A stretch of DNA of 64,000 bases. Origin: Thermomonospora echinospora. GTDB taxonomy: Bacteria > Actinomycetota > Actinomycetes > Streptosporangiales > Streptosporangiaceae. A model generated the notes under the pieces. That model saw only the letters and a program-made list of their open reading frames with translations, had not been told where the DNA came from and ran no database searches. Below are positions 50,923 through 59,230 of this stretch, one piece after another. Position 1 is the first letter of the stretch. Every line of letters begins with the position of its first letter. The stretch spans positions 62,001 through 126,000 of the forward strand of contig NZ_FNVO01000014.1 in assembly GCF_900108175.1 (NCBI RefSeq). The letters are read 5' to 3'. The position numbers were made by a program, and so were the translations under genes.

Positions 50923-50968
50923 CCGGATCCGGCGCTCAGAGCACGATCCTCCGGAGCGCCGGATTCGG
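50923..50968. terminator. Hairpin after the cupin remnant
   Basis: A 15-bp stem (CCGGATCCGGCGCTC / GAGCGCCGGATTCGG with one G-T pair) and a 16-nt loop, 50 bp past the cupin stop and 125 bp from the end of the convergent gene. Confidence 0.65.
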
Positions 50969-51093
50969 CCCCGCTGTTCCTCCTACCGGTAGCTTCGAAG
51001 ACTCCAAGCCGCGTCTCCGGCCGCACCCTCACCACCGCCAAAATCCGGTCCGATCCTCCTCTCGGGCCAGAACGGGGCGGCGGCGCCGTCCGG

Positions 51094-53907
51094 TCACGGT
51101 GAGGACAGCTCCGCGGCCAGGCCGTGGAAGTCGGCGCCGGTCAGCACCAGCATGCCGGTGCTGCCGATCGCCTGGGTGGCCACCGCCCGGCCCAGATGCC
51201 GGGCGGTGGCCCGGTCCAGGTACGTCTCGATCAGCCGGGCGCCGGTCAGCCGGCCCCGCCCGCGCAGCGCCGGCAGGTCCCCGGCGGCGACCTGCCAGGC
51301 CTCGGCGTCCAGCCGTAGCCGCCGTTCCTCGGCCAGCAGCGCCAGCAGCGCCCGCCGCAGCCCCGGGTCCGACAGGTCCGGCATCCGCACCGCCCGCAGG
51401 TCGGTGACCACCTCGGGGGCGGCGGCCGACAGGTCGGCCAGGCGGGCCGGCTCACAGGTGGCCAGCAGCGTGGTGTCGCTGACGCCCTCGGCCCGCGCCC
51501 GGTACAGCGCGGCGGCATAGGCGCCTGCCTGGGGACCCTCCAGCAGTAGCCCGTCCAGGCCCTCCAGCAGCAGCGCGTGCCCGGAGTGGGCGGCCAGCGC
51601 CGCCCGCAGCCCCTCGGGGCCGCGTTCGCGCAGCTCCTCGGCGTGGACCTCGTGCAGCTCCCCGCTGCTGACGTCCACGTCGGCCAGAGCCCGCGCCACC
51701 ATCCGGCCCAGCCGCCGCTGCCCGCTGGACGGGCCGCCGATCAGCAGCAGCGCCGGCATCGACGCGCTGGAGACCTCCTGGCCGCGCAGCCGCTGCGCCC
51801 ACTTGCCGCGGCGGCGGACCTCGGTGACCAGCCGCTCGATGTCGTCCTCGCCGCACAGGAACCGGACCCCGTACGCCTCGGCCACCGGCGCGTCCGCGAG
51901 CACGTCCGGCACCACGTCCGGTGCCGCGGCCGACGTCGCAAGCGGCTCGGGCACAGGCGGCGGCTCCTCGGCCTGAGTGGCCTGGGTGGCCTGGGGGAGG
52001 TACGGGGCGGTCTGCGGGCCCGGGTACGGCGGAGGCGTGGTCTGCCCGGCCGTCTGCCCGATCGTCGTTCCGGCCGGCGGCCACGAAGGTGACTGCGGAT
52101 ACAGCGGCGGATATGGCGGCGGCGCGGGTAGGGGCGGTGCCGCAGGATACGGGTCGGGGCCCGGGGCGGCGGGGGGTACCAGGCCCGGAGTGGTCGTGGC
52201 CGACGGCGGCACCGGCGGCGCGGGCGGGCCGTCCTGGGCGAACGCCGCCGGGGAGGCGGCCTCCTGCGGGCCGTCGGTCGTCGTCGGGCCGGGCGAAGCC
52301 GCAGGAGGCGGGATCCGGGGGAGACCGGCCTCGCCCGCCGCCGTCTCGACCACCGGCGGCATCGGCGGGGCGGGCGGGGGGACCGGCTCGGGCGAGGGGG
52401 CGGAGACCGGGGCGGCGGGCGGCTCGGGCGCGGCGGGTGCGGTGGCGCGTTCGGAGGCCATGTGCGCGCGGGCCGCCTCGATGATCTGCCAGGGCGTGGG
52501 CCCCGTGGCGGCCGGCGGCGGCACGGCCGCCTGGCCGGGCGTTTCGGTGAGCGCCGCGGCGGCGGCCGCGGCCACCGCGAACCCGGTCGGCGGCGGCGCG
52601 CTGTGCGCCAGCCGGCACCAGGTCAGCCCGAGCGTGTAGGAGGTGGCCAGCAGGGCTTGCAGCGCGGCGGTGTCGCCGCGCAGCTCCTCGGGCAGCCGCC
52701 CGTCGCGGGGCCACCACCGCCGTCCGGGATGTCCGGCGTCGGCCAGCGTCAGCTGGAGGGTGCGGGCGCTGTCGGGGTCCAGCCACGGCAGCACCGCGTG
52801 CGCGGCGGCCGGGGCGGCGTGCAGATCGGCGGCCAGCAGCGCGACGGCGGTGCGGCGGACCTCGTTGTGGTCCATCGGGTGGCCGTGCAGCTGCGCGACG
52901 ATCTGCTGCAGGTCGTACAGGCCCAGCCGCAGGAACTCCCCCGGCGCCGCGTCGCGGACCAGGGGCAGGGCGAACTCGGCCGGGCAGCGGCGCCGCCACT
53001 CGGTGATGAGGGCGGCCGGGCCGTAGCGGGCGGTGGCCATGTCGTGCTGCACCAGGGGCAGGGAGGCGGCGGTGATGGCGGCCAGCGCGTCGGCGCCGGG
53101 CCGGAACCGCGCGTCGCCGCGCAGTGCGGAGGCCACGTCGTGCATGACGCGGACGATCAGGGAGGCGCCGGACCAGTCGCCGGCGCCCAGCCGCGCGGCG
53201 TAGTAGCCGACCAGTGTGCCGAAGTCGGGCGGGGTCATCCAGCGCAGCCGGTCGGCGGGGGTGGTCAGGTAGGGGACGAACAGCCCGATCAGCGGGTGGG
53301 CGTCCAGGGCCACCGGGGCCCCGGCGCACCACAGCAGCGTGCTCCAGGCGGCGGCCAGCGTGCTGGGGGTGTTGGCCTGGAAGGCGGGATCGGCCAGCGC
53401 GAACTGTGCGAGGTTGACGCTGAGGGCGTTGATCTGGGCCTGTTCCAGGCGGGCCACCACGGCCGGTTCGGGCGGCGGGCCCAGGAACCCGCCGGAGGCG
53501 ATGCGGCCGGCGGCCAGGTCGGGCCCGGTGGGCAGCAGCTGCGGGGGGACCGGCGGGTTGCCGGCGCCGCGGGGGGCGGTGAAGGCGCGGCGGCGCGCCG
53601 ACGGGTCGGCCGGCGGCGGGCACGGCTGCCAGCCGCCGTCCAGGCCGCAGCGGTACCAGCGGGCCCAGGCGCCGAACAGCCACCACTCGCCGGCGCCCGC
53701 CAGCATCCGGGAGGTGATCGCCTCGGCCCGCTGCGGGGGCGGTGCGGCGTTCCACCACGGGGCCGAGACCATGGCGCGGACCTCCGCCTCCACCGTCGAG
53801 AAGGGGTCGTCCGTCCCGGTGCCCCTGCCGGGCCCGCCCAACTGCCAGCTCACGTGGTGATAGTAGTCGCCCGGGCGCGGGCGCCGGGGCGGCCGCATGA
53901 TCCCCAT
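51094..53907 (-). CDS. Large protein with Pro-rich linker and degenerate AAA+ domain, function unknown
   Basis: 937 aa from the ATG at 53907 (a second ATG three codons on is equally possible; neither has a strong ribosome site). Residues 1-440: a helical, Trp- and Ala-rich domain I do not recognise (VEAEVRAMVSAPWWNAAPPP, WWLFGAWARWYRCGLDGGWQ, VGYYAARLGAGDWSGASLIV). Residues about 470-690: a long Pro/Ala/Thr linker. Residues about 695-937: an AAA+-like ATPase module. Its Walker A position reads LLLIGGPSSGQRRLGRMVAR (no GK[ST]) and Walker B LLLEGLDGLLLEGP (one acid), so nucleotide binding or hydrolysis is doubtful. The layout recalls SpoVK/EccA-type AAA proteins. No signal or membrane segment. 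Monocistronic, divergent from an EamA transporter. Confidence 0.8.
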   Translation of the reverse strand: MGIMRPPRRPRPGDYYHHVSWQLGGPGRGTGTDDPFSTVEAEVRAMVSAPWWNAAPPPQRAEAITSRMLAGAGEWWLFGAWARWYRCGLDGGWQPCPPPADPSARRRAFTAPRGAGNPPVPPQLLPTGPDLAAGRIASGGFLGPPPEPAVVARLEQAQINALSVNLAQFALADPAFQANTPSTLAAAWSTLLWCAGAPVALDAHPLIGLFVPYLTTPADRLRWMTPPDFGTLVGYYAARLGAGDWSGASLIVRVMHDVASALRGDARFRPGADALAAITAASLPLVQHDMATARYGPAALITEWRRRCPAEFALPLVRDAAPGEFLRLGLYDLQQIVAQLHGHPMDHNEVRRTAVALLAADLHAAPAAAHAVLPWLDPDSARTLQLTLADAGHPGRRWWPRDGRLPEELRGDTAALQALLATSYTLGLTWCRLAHSAPPPTGFAVAAAAAAALTETPGQAAVPPPAATGPTPWQIIEAARAHMASERATAPAAPEPPAAPVSAPSPEPVPPPAPPMPPVVETAAGEAGLPRIPPPAASPGPTTTDGPQEAASPAAFAQDGPPAPPVPPSATTTPGLVPPAAPGPDPYPAAPPLPAPPPYPPLYPQSPSWPPAGTTIGQTAGQTTPPPYPGPQTAPYLPQATQATQAEEPPPVPEPLATSAAAPDVVPDVLADAPVAEAYGVRFLCGEDDIERLVTEVRRRGKWAQRLRGQEVSSASMPALLLIGGPSSGQRRLGRMVARALADVDVSSGELHEVHAEELRERGPEGLRAALAAHSGHALLLEGLDGLLLEGPQAGAYAAALYRARAEGVSDTTLLATCEPARLADLSAAAPEVVTDLRAVRMPDLSDPGLRRALLALLAEERRLRLDAEAWQVAAGDLPALRGRGRLTGARLIETYLDRATARHLGRAVATQAIGSTGMLVLTGADFHGLAAELSSP

Positions 53908-53914
53908 AGATGTA

Positions 53915-53939
53915 ATGAGCGTTATGCCGCTATGCTCAT
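53915..53939. promoter_or_regulatory. Inverted repeat in the AAA-protein/EamA divergent region
   Basis: ATGAGC (53915-53920) and GCTCAT (53934-53939), 13 bp apart, in an AT-rich spot directly before the minus-strand start codon. Confidence 0.4.
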
Positions 53940-53984
53940 GTTCGGTTCGGTGTGATCGGGTCGGCGGGAACGGGAGATGCGGCG

Positions 53985-54959
53985 GTGACGGGTGCGAAGT
54001 CCTGGGGACTGGTGCTGGCGTTGGTCTCCTCGGTGTGCTTCGGCGCCTCCGGACCGTTCGGCAAGGCGCTGATCGGCGCCGGCCTGGACCCGCTGCAGGC
54101 GGTGTGGGTGCGGGTCACCGGCGCCGCGCTGGTGCTGGTCCCGCTGGTGCTGGCGGTGCGCGGTCGCCGGGCCTTGGCCGCCGCCGGCCCGTACTGGCCG
54201 CAGCTGGCGGCCTACGGCGCCGTCGCCATCGCCGCCTGCCAGGCGCTGTACTTCGTGGCCGCCTCCCGGCTACCGGTCGGCATCGCGATCCTGCTGGAGT
54301 TCACTGGGCCGGTGCTGGTGCTGGCGTGGATCTGGCTGGTACGCCGCACCCGGGTGCACCCCGGCGCCGCCGCCGGGGTGGGGGTGGCCATGGCGGGACT
54401 GGCGATCGTGGTGGAGATCTGGTCCGGGATGAGCCTGGACCCCCTCGGCCTGGTCGCCGGGCTCGGCGCCGCCGCCTGTCAGGCCGCCTACTTCCTGCTG
54501 GTCGAACGGCTCACCGGGCAGGTGGACCCGCTGGTGATGACCGCCGCCGGCACCGTCGTCGGCGCCGCGCTGCTGACCGGCCTGGCCTCCCCCTGGGCCC
54601 TGCCCTGGCACGTGCTGGGCGACGGCGTGGCCGTCGGCGAGCACACCGCCCCCGGCTGGCTGCTGGCCGCCTGGATCATCGTGGTCAGCACCGTGCTGGC
54701 CTACCTGACCGGGGTGGCCGCGGTGCAGCGGCTGTCGGCGCAGGTGGCCGGCGGGATCTGCTACGTCGAGGCGGTCGCGGCCACCCTCATCGCCTGGGCC
54801 GCCCTCGGCGAACGCCTCACCGCCCCGCAGCTGATCGGCGGCGCCATCGTGCTGACCGGGGCGTTCCTGGCCCAGCGTGCCGCCTCCGCCCCATCGAGAC
54901 CGCCGGTCACCGCCCCGCCTGCCCTGCCCACCGTCGCCGACGCGGCCCTCACCCCCTGA
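53985..54959 (+). CDS. EamA/DMT-family transporter
   Basis: 324 aa from the GTG at 53985, 8 nt after GGGAG; a GTG at 53952 has no ribosome site. Ten helices in two EamA repeats: SWGLVLALVSSVCFGASGPF at about 6-25 opens the first, GLVAGLGAAACQAAYFLLVE at about 150-169 the second, and ALGERLTAPQLIGGAIVLTG at about 275-294 has the typical E-x-L-x4-x-I-G. An inner-membrane exporter or importer of amino-acid-like metabolites (RhaT/YdcZ superfamily). The C-terminal 25 residues are Ala/Pro-rich. Confidence 0.92.
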   Translation: MTGAKSWGLVLALVSSVCFGASGPFGKALIGAGLDPLQAVWVRVTGAALVLVPLVLAVRGRRALAAAGPYWPQLAAYGAVAIAACQALYFVAASRLPVGIAILLEFTGPVLVLAWIWLVRRTRVHPGAAAGVGVAMAGLAIVVEIWSGMSLDPLGLVAGLGAAACQAAYFLLVERLTGQVDPLVMTAAGTVVGAALLTGLASPWALPWHVLGDGVAVGEHTAPGWLLAAWIIVVSTVLAYLTGVAAVQRLSAQVAGGICYVEAVAATLIAWAALGERLTAPQLIGGAIVLTGAFLAQRAASAPSRPPVTAPPALPTVADAALTP

Positions 54960-55050
54960 CCGGCTCCCGGCCCGCCCTCCCGCGGGCGATTCCTTTCACG
55001 CTCCCGCGCCGTCCGTACCGGGGTAGACCCCCGTGAACAGGAGGCAGGAC

Positions 55051-55806
55051 ATGCTGCTGGAAGGAAAGAACGCCGTCATCTATGGAGCGGCCGGGATGAT
55101 CGGGCGGGCGGTGGCCAGCGCCTTCGCCCGTGAGGGCGCCGTCGTCCACCTCGCCGGCCGTACCCCCGCGACGCTGCGGGAGGTGGCCGAACGGATCCGC
55201 GCCGCCGGCGGGACCGCCCACACCGCCCAGGTCGACGCCCTCGACGCGGCCCAGATCGACGCGCACGCCGACACGGTCGCCGCCACCGCCGGGAGCCTCG
55301 ACGTCTCCATCAACCTCATCGCGCACGGCGACGTCCAGGGCACCCCGCTGGCCGAGATACCGCTGGAGGACTTCGAACGCCCCGTCCACACCGCCGTCCG
55401 CACCACGTTCCTGACCGCGCGGGCGGCCGCCCGCCACATGATCCGGCAGCGGTCCGGGGTGATCTTGATGTTCGGCGGCGACGGCGACCCGCTGCCCGGC
55501 CAGCACCTGGGCGGCCTGCAGGTCGCCTTCACCGCCATGGAGGCCCTGCGCCGTAGCCTGGCCTGCGAACTGGGCCCGCACGGCGTGCGGGTGCTGACCC
55601 TGCAGACCGGCGGGATCCCCGAGGTGATCCCGCCGGAGTTCGCCGAACGCGCGGCCATCACCGACAGCATCGTCACACGGACCCTGCTGGGCCGTGCGGC
55701 CACCTTGGAAGACGTCGGCAACGTGGCCGCCTTCGCCGCCTCCGACCTGGCCCGCAGCATGACCGCCACCAAGCTGAACATCACCTGCGGCGCCGAAGTC
55801 GACTGA
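55051..55806 (+). CDS. SDR-family oxidoreductase lacking the canonical Tyr-Lys pair
   Basis: 251 aa from the ATG at 55051 (MLLEGKNAVIYGAAGMIGRA), 6 nt after AGGAGG. Rossmann start with GAAGMIGRAVASAFAREGAV and strand-4 SINLIAHGDVQGTPL, where N-N-A-G is replaced. At the catalytic site it reads FGGDGDPLPGQHLGGLQVAF then TAMEALRRSLACELG; the usual Y-x3-K is absent. C-terminal VAAFAASDLARSMTATKLNI is normal. It belongs to a known group of SDR-fold proteins with altered active sites; a redox role is not assured. It follows the EamA gene by 91 bp. Confidence 0.88.
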   Translation: MLLEGKNAVIYGAAGMIGRAVASAFAREGAVVHLAGRTPATLREVAERIRAAGGTAHTAQVDALDAAQIDAHADTVAATAGSLDVSINLIAHGDVQGTPLAEIPLEDFERPVHTAVRTTFLTARAAARHMIRQRSGVILMFGGDGDPLPGQHLGGLQVAFTAMEALRRSLACELGPHGVRVLTLQTGGIPEVIPPEFAERAAITDSIVTRTLLGRAATLEDVGNVAAFAASDLARSMTATKLNITCGAEVD

Positions 55807-55851
55807 GGTGGACTGAGGTCGACTAGGGCGGCGACCGCTCACCTCACCGGC

Positions 55852-56742
55852 TCACCGGCCGGGCGGCTCACCCTCTGCTGCGCCCGCCTCCCCGGCGGGC
55901 GCGGCGGAGGCGGAGGCAGCAGGAGTCTGGGGTTCGGCGGAAGGGGCCACGGGCCGAGGGGGCTCGGCTGGCGGCCCGTTCACGGCCTGCTCGGCGGACG
56001 ACCCCACCCCGGGCGCGTCCCGCGGGCTCTCCTGTGGCGTCTCCTGCGGTACGGCGGGGGAGGGGAGCGGCCCGGCGGCGGGCGGGAGGGCCGCAGGCCC
56101 GGGCGGGGACGGCGGCCGGGCCGGCAGCGACGGCAGCGGCCCGGTCTGGTCCGGCGGCTCCAGGCCCGCCGCCGGTGGGAACGCCCCCGACAACGCCAGC
56201 GCCGCCTCACTGACCACCCGCTGCGGCCCCGAGGCCGTCGGCGACGGCCACAGCTGGATCAGATAGTGCTCCACCCCCTGCAACTCCCGAAGCGCCGCCT
56301 GGAACTCCAGGCTGAACCCGTCACGGAACCGGTCCAGCAGCGCGTCGTACAGCCCGGCGATCGCCGCGCGGTGCTGCGCGCGGATCCGCATCCGGTATCG
56401 GCCCACCCCGCCCAGCAGCCGCACCCCGTGCACCACCGGTTCGGCGGTGGCGGTGCTCACCGCCACCGCCCCCCGCAGGTAGATCTCCCCGCTGCTCTCC
56501 TGCTCCCAGGCGCCCCGGCCCGACGGCGGCTCGCCGTCCCACTCCTCCAGCAGCACCGTCACCTCGACGTCGTCCTGCAGGCTGGCCACCCACATCTGGT
56601 CATAGCCGACGCTGACCAACTCGCCGTTCTGGGGCGGGGCCGGGGCCTGCAGGCCGGCGGGGTCGGCGCCGCGGTCGTGGACGCGGAAGGCGGCCTTGTC
56701 GGGGTGCAGCCGGACCCCCAGCCGCGCAAGCCTTCGGCTCAC
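55852..56742 (-). CDS. Unknown protein with Pro-rich C-terminal half
   Basis: 296 aa from the GTG at 56742 (V/MSRRLARLGVRLHPDKAAFR), 8 nt after GGGGAGGG; a longer frame to 56826 lacks this. Residues 1-165 form a probable beta-rich domain: FRVHDRGADPAGLQAPAPPQ, ELVSVGYDQMWVASLQDDVE, VTVLLEEWDGEPP, then RYRMRIRAQHRAAIAGLYDA and EFQAALRELQGVEHYLIQLW. Residues 170-296 are a disordered Pro/Ala/Glu tail. I do not recognise the family. It resembles the 937-aa protein only in its Pro/Ala-rich low-complexity part. Divergent from the AI-2E-type permease. Confidence 0.7.
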   Translation of the reverse strand: MSRRLARLGVRLHPDKAAFRVHDRGADPAGLQAPAPPQNGELVSVGYDQMWVASLQDDVEVTVLLEEWDGEPPSGRGAWEQESSGEIYLRGAVAVSTATAEPVVHGVRLLGGVGRYRMRIRAQHRAAIAGLYDALLDRFRDGFSLEFQAALRELQGVEHYLIQLWPSPTASGPQRVVSEAALALSGAFPPAAGLEPPDQTGPLPSLPARPPSPPGPAALPPAAGPLPSPAVPQETPQESPRDAPGVGSSAEQAVNGPPAEPPRPVAPSAEPQTPAASASAAPAGEAGAAEGEPPGR

Positions 56743-56884
56743 CGCACAACCCTCCCCAGACCACCACCAAGTCGGCTGCAGGTATCCTGCCGCATCCCGC
56801 GGGCGGATCCGGGCCGGATCGCCCACCCGCCGGTCCCGAGTGTCGATCCGCGGCCCCGATCCCAGGTCGGGCTAGGTTTCGGGC

Positions 56885-58060
56885 ATGTCGCAACCGCAGC
56901 CCGAAGCGGCGACCGAACCCGCGACGGCACCCGCGGCGGAACCGGCGATGGGACCGACGATGGGACCGACGATGGGACCGACGGCGGAGCGGATGCCGCC
57001 CTGGCTGCCGCGGGCGTTCGCGCTGGCCGCCGCGATCGCGGCGGCGTCGTGGGCCGGGCTGTGGCTGCTGGCCCGCCTCAAGGGCCTGCTGATCCTGCTG
57101 CTGCTGTCGATGTTCCTGGCGCTGGCCATCGAACCGGCCGTCAACCGGCTGGCCGGACACGGCTGGCGGCGCGGCCCGGCCACCGGCGCGATCCTGGCGC
57201 TGATCCTCGCGGCCACCGGGCTGTTCTTCGGCGTGCTGGGGTCGCTGCTGGTCGCCCAGGCCGGCGCGCTGGTACGCAACATCCCCGGCTACAGCGACAC
57301 CGTCATCGGGTGGGTCAACCACACCTTCGGCACCAACCTGTCGCAGACCACCCTGCTGGACCGGCTGCCCGACCTGGCCGGCGAACTCGGCCGCCACCTG
57401 TCCCAGGTCGCCGGGAACGTGTGGGGGATCGGCGCCACCGCCGTCGGCCTGCTGTTCCAGGGTCTGGCCGTGCTGCTGTTCACCTACTACCTGACGGCCC
57501 AGGGCCCCCGGTTCCGCCGCCAGGTGTGCGCGGTGCTGCCGCCGCACCGCCAGCGCGAGGTGCTGCGCGCCTGGCAGATCGCCCTCGACAAGACCGGCGG
57601 CTACCTGTACTCGCGGGCGCTGCTAGCGGTGGTCTCGGCGGCCGCGCACGCGGTGACGCTGACGCTGCTGGACGTACCGTCGGCGCTAGCGCTGGCGGTG
57701 TGGGCCGGGGCGGTGTCCCAGTTCATCCCCACCGTCGGCACCTACCTGGCCGGGGTGCTGCCGGTGCTGGTCGCCCTAGCCGCAGACCCCGGCACCGCGC
57801 TGTGGGTACTGGCGTTCACCATCGCCTACCAGCAGGTGGAGAACTACGTGCTGCAGCCGCGGATCACCGCCAGGGCCCTGGCCATGCACCCGGCCGTCGC
57901 GTTCGGTCTCGTGCTGGCCGGCGTCGCGGTCCTCGGCCCGGTCGGGGCGCTGCTGGCGCTGCCCCTGGGCGCCAGCCTCCAGGTGCTGCTGAGCGCCTGC
58001 GTGCGGCGCTACACCGTCGAGGAACATCCCCTGACCACCGAGGCGCCCGCCCGCCGCTGA
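56885..58060 (+). CDS. AI-2E-family transporter (PerM/YdiK type)
   Basis: 391 aa from ATG. An Ala/Pro/Glu-rich lead contains MGPT three times in a row (about 22-33), from a 12-bp DNA repeat. Eight or so helices follow with family motifs: LLLLSMFLALAIEPAVNRLA at about 72-91, FTYYLTAQGPRFRRQVCAVL at about 199-218, and the C-terminal WAGAVSQFIPTVGTYLAGVL and YQQVENYVLQPRITARALAM at about 317-336. Despite the family name, most members are of unknown transport or Na+/H+ function. Monocistronic; a hairpin terminator follows at 58198. Confidence 0.92.
   Translation: MSQPQPEAATEPATAPAAEPAMGPTMGPTMGPTAERMPPWLPRAFALAAAIAAASWAGLWLLARLKGLLILLLLSMFLALAIEPAVNRLAGHGWRRGPATGAILALILAATGLFFGVLGSLLVAQAGALVRNIPGYSDTVIGWVNHTFGTNLSQTTLLDRLPDLAGELGRHLSQVAGNVWGIGATAVGLLFQGLAVLLFTYYLTAQGPRFRRQVCAVLPPHRQREVLRAWQIALDKTGGYLYSRALLAVVSAAAHAVTLTLLDVPSALALAVWAGAVSQFIPTVGTYLAGVLPVLVALAADPGTALWVLAFTIAYQQVENYVLQPRITARALAMHPAVAFGLVLAGVAVLGPVGALLALPLGASLQVLLSACVRRYTVEEHPLTTEAPARR
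56943..56981. repeat. 12-bp in-frame tandem repeat encoding MGPT
   Basis: GATGGGACCGAC occurs three times in tandem from about 56946. It is a coding microsatellite in the disordered N-terminal lead of the permease; copy number could vary between strains. Confidence 0.75.
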
Positions 58061-58197
58061 CCCGCCCGCCGCCCGCCCGGCGTCGCTTCAACATCTGAAA
58101 AGGCGGCGCGTGTCACGGCCTCGACCCGGCCCCCGATCCCGCGCACACTCGAAGGCATCCGCGTGCAGGGCGCCGTACCTCCGGGCGACCTGACGCA

Positions 58198-58232
58198 GGC
58201 CCCGCCACGTCCCCCCCTCACGTGGCGGGGCC
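58198..58232. terminator. Bidirectional terminator between permease gene and psuK
   Basis: A 13-bp perfect stem GGCCCCGCCACGT / ACGTGGCGGGGCC with a 9-nt loop, between convergent genes. Confidence 0.85.
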
Positions 58233-58303
58233 GCATCCCAACTGCCCACCCCGTCCCTGCATCGAGTGCACAGTCCAGGCATGCCGATCCCGCGGATATC
58301 ACA

Positions 58304-59230
58304 TCAACGGGCCGGATCAGCGGGTGAGCCGGGTGGTCCCGGGCGGCCCCCGACGCGGGCGACGGCCAGGGCGCCCGCCCGGCAGCCCGCCGCAGCCGCC
58401 GCCTCGGCGCCCCGCCCGGCCAGCGCCGCGGCCAGGAAACCGGCGGCGAAGGCGTCCCCGGCGCCGGTGGAGTCCACCGCCCGCGCCGTCACCGCCGGGA
58501 CACGGGCCACCAACCGGCCCTCCCGCGCCACCACCGCCCCCCGCGCGCCCAGCTTGCACACCACCAGGCCGAAGTGCCCGCTCAGCCGCGCAGCCGCCGT
58601 ACCGGCGTCCTGGCAGCCGGTCAGCAGCGCCGCCTCATCCCGGTTGGGGAACAGCACCGCCGCGCCCCCGGCCGCCTCAAGGAACCGCTCGGCGCCCAAC
58701 TCCGCCAGGAACCCCGTCGACGCCGGATCCACGCTGACGCGCACGCCGCGGTCGGCGGCCCGCTCCAGCGCCAGCCGGGCCAGCGCCCGGCCCGGCGCGG
58801 TGAACAGCGTGTAGCCCGACAGGTGCAGCCACCCCACGCCCTCCAGCAGCGCGTCGTCCCAGTCGTCCGGCCCCAGCAGGGCTCCGGCGCCCCGGCTGGT
58901 GAGCATCGTCCGCTCGCCCGAGGCGTCCACCAGCACGATGATCACCGCGCCCGGGCGGCCCGGATCGGTCCGCAGATGCGGGCGCACCCCCGCCGCGCGC
59001 AGCCGCGCGGCGTGCCAGCCGCCGGTGTCGGCGCCCACCCGCGCCAGCAGCCGGACGTCGGCGCCCAGCTCCGCCGCCCATGCGGCGGTGTTGGCCGCCG
59101 ACCCGCCCGGCGCCACCACGATGTCGGCCGCGGTGTCGGTGCCCGGGCGCGGCGGCTGGCCGTGCAGCGCCAGCACGTCGGTGACCACGTCCCCGACCAC
59201 CAGCAGCCCGGCGGGCGCCGGGACGTTCAT
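58304..59230 (-). CDS. psuK: PfkB-family kinase, probable pseudouridine kinase
   Basis: 308 aa from ATG. PfkB/ribokinase fold: VVGDVVTDVLALHG at about 11-24, VVAPGGSAANTAAWAAELGA at about 39-58, and the C-terminal signature DSTGAGDAFAAGFLAAALAG at about 254-273, with the catalytic Asp and anion hole. It overlaps psuG by 4 bp (ATGA) as the second gene of the pair. By context it phosphorylates pseudouridine to pseudouridine 5'-phosphate, the PsuG substrate. The PfkB fold alone would also allow a sugar kinase. Confidence 0.85.
   Translation of the reverse strand: MNVPAPAGLLVVGDVVTDVLALHGQPPRPGTDTAADIVVAPGGSAANTAAWAAELGADVRLLARVGADTGGWHAARLRAAGVRPHLRTDPGRPGAVIIVLVDASGERTMLTSRGAGALLGPDDWDDALLEGVGWLHLSGYTLFTAPGRALARLALERAADRGVRVSVDPASTGFLAELGAERFLEAAGGAAVLFPNRDEAALLTGCQDAGTAAARLSGHFGLVVCKLGARGAVVAREGRLVARVPAVTARAVDSTGAGDAFAAGFLAAALAGRGAEAAAAAGCRAGALAVARVGGRPGPPGSPADPAR

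Noticed and set aside
51452-53758. 768-codon frame overlapping the pseudo-ATPase gene in the same direction
   Set aside because: Arg/Gly/Ala/Pro-rich, no domains; the 937-aa frame has domain structure and non-random residues.
55801-55836. Short GAGGT(C/G)GACT repeats after the SDR gene
   Set aside because: Only two imperfect 10-bp units at the stop codon; no structure or position that suggests a function.
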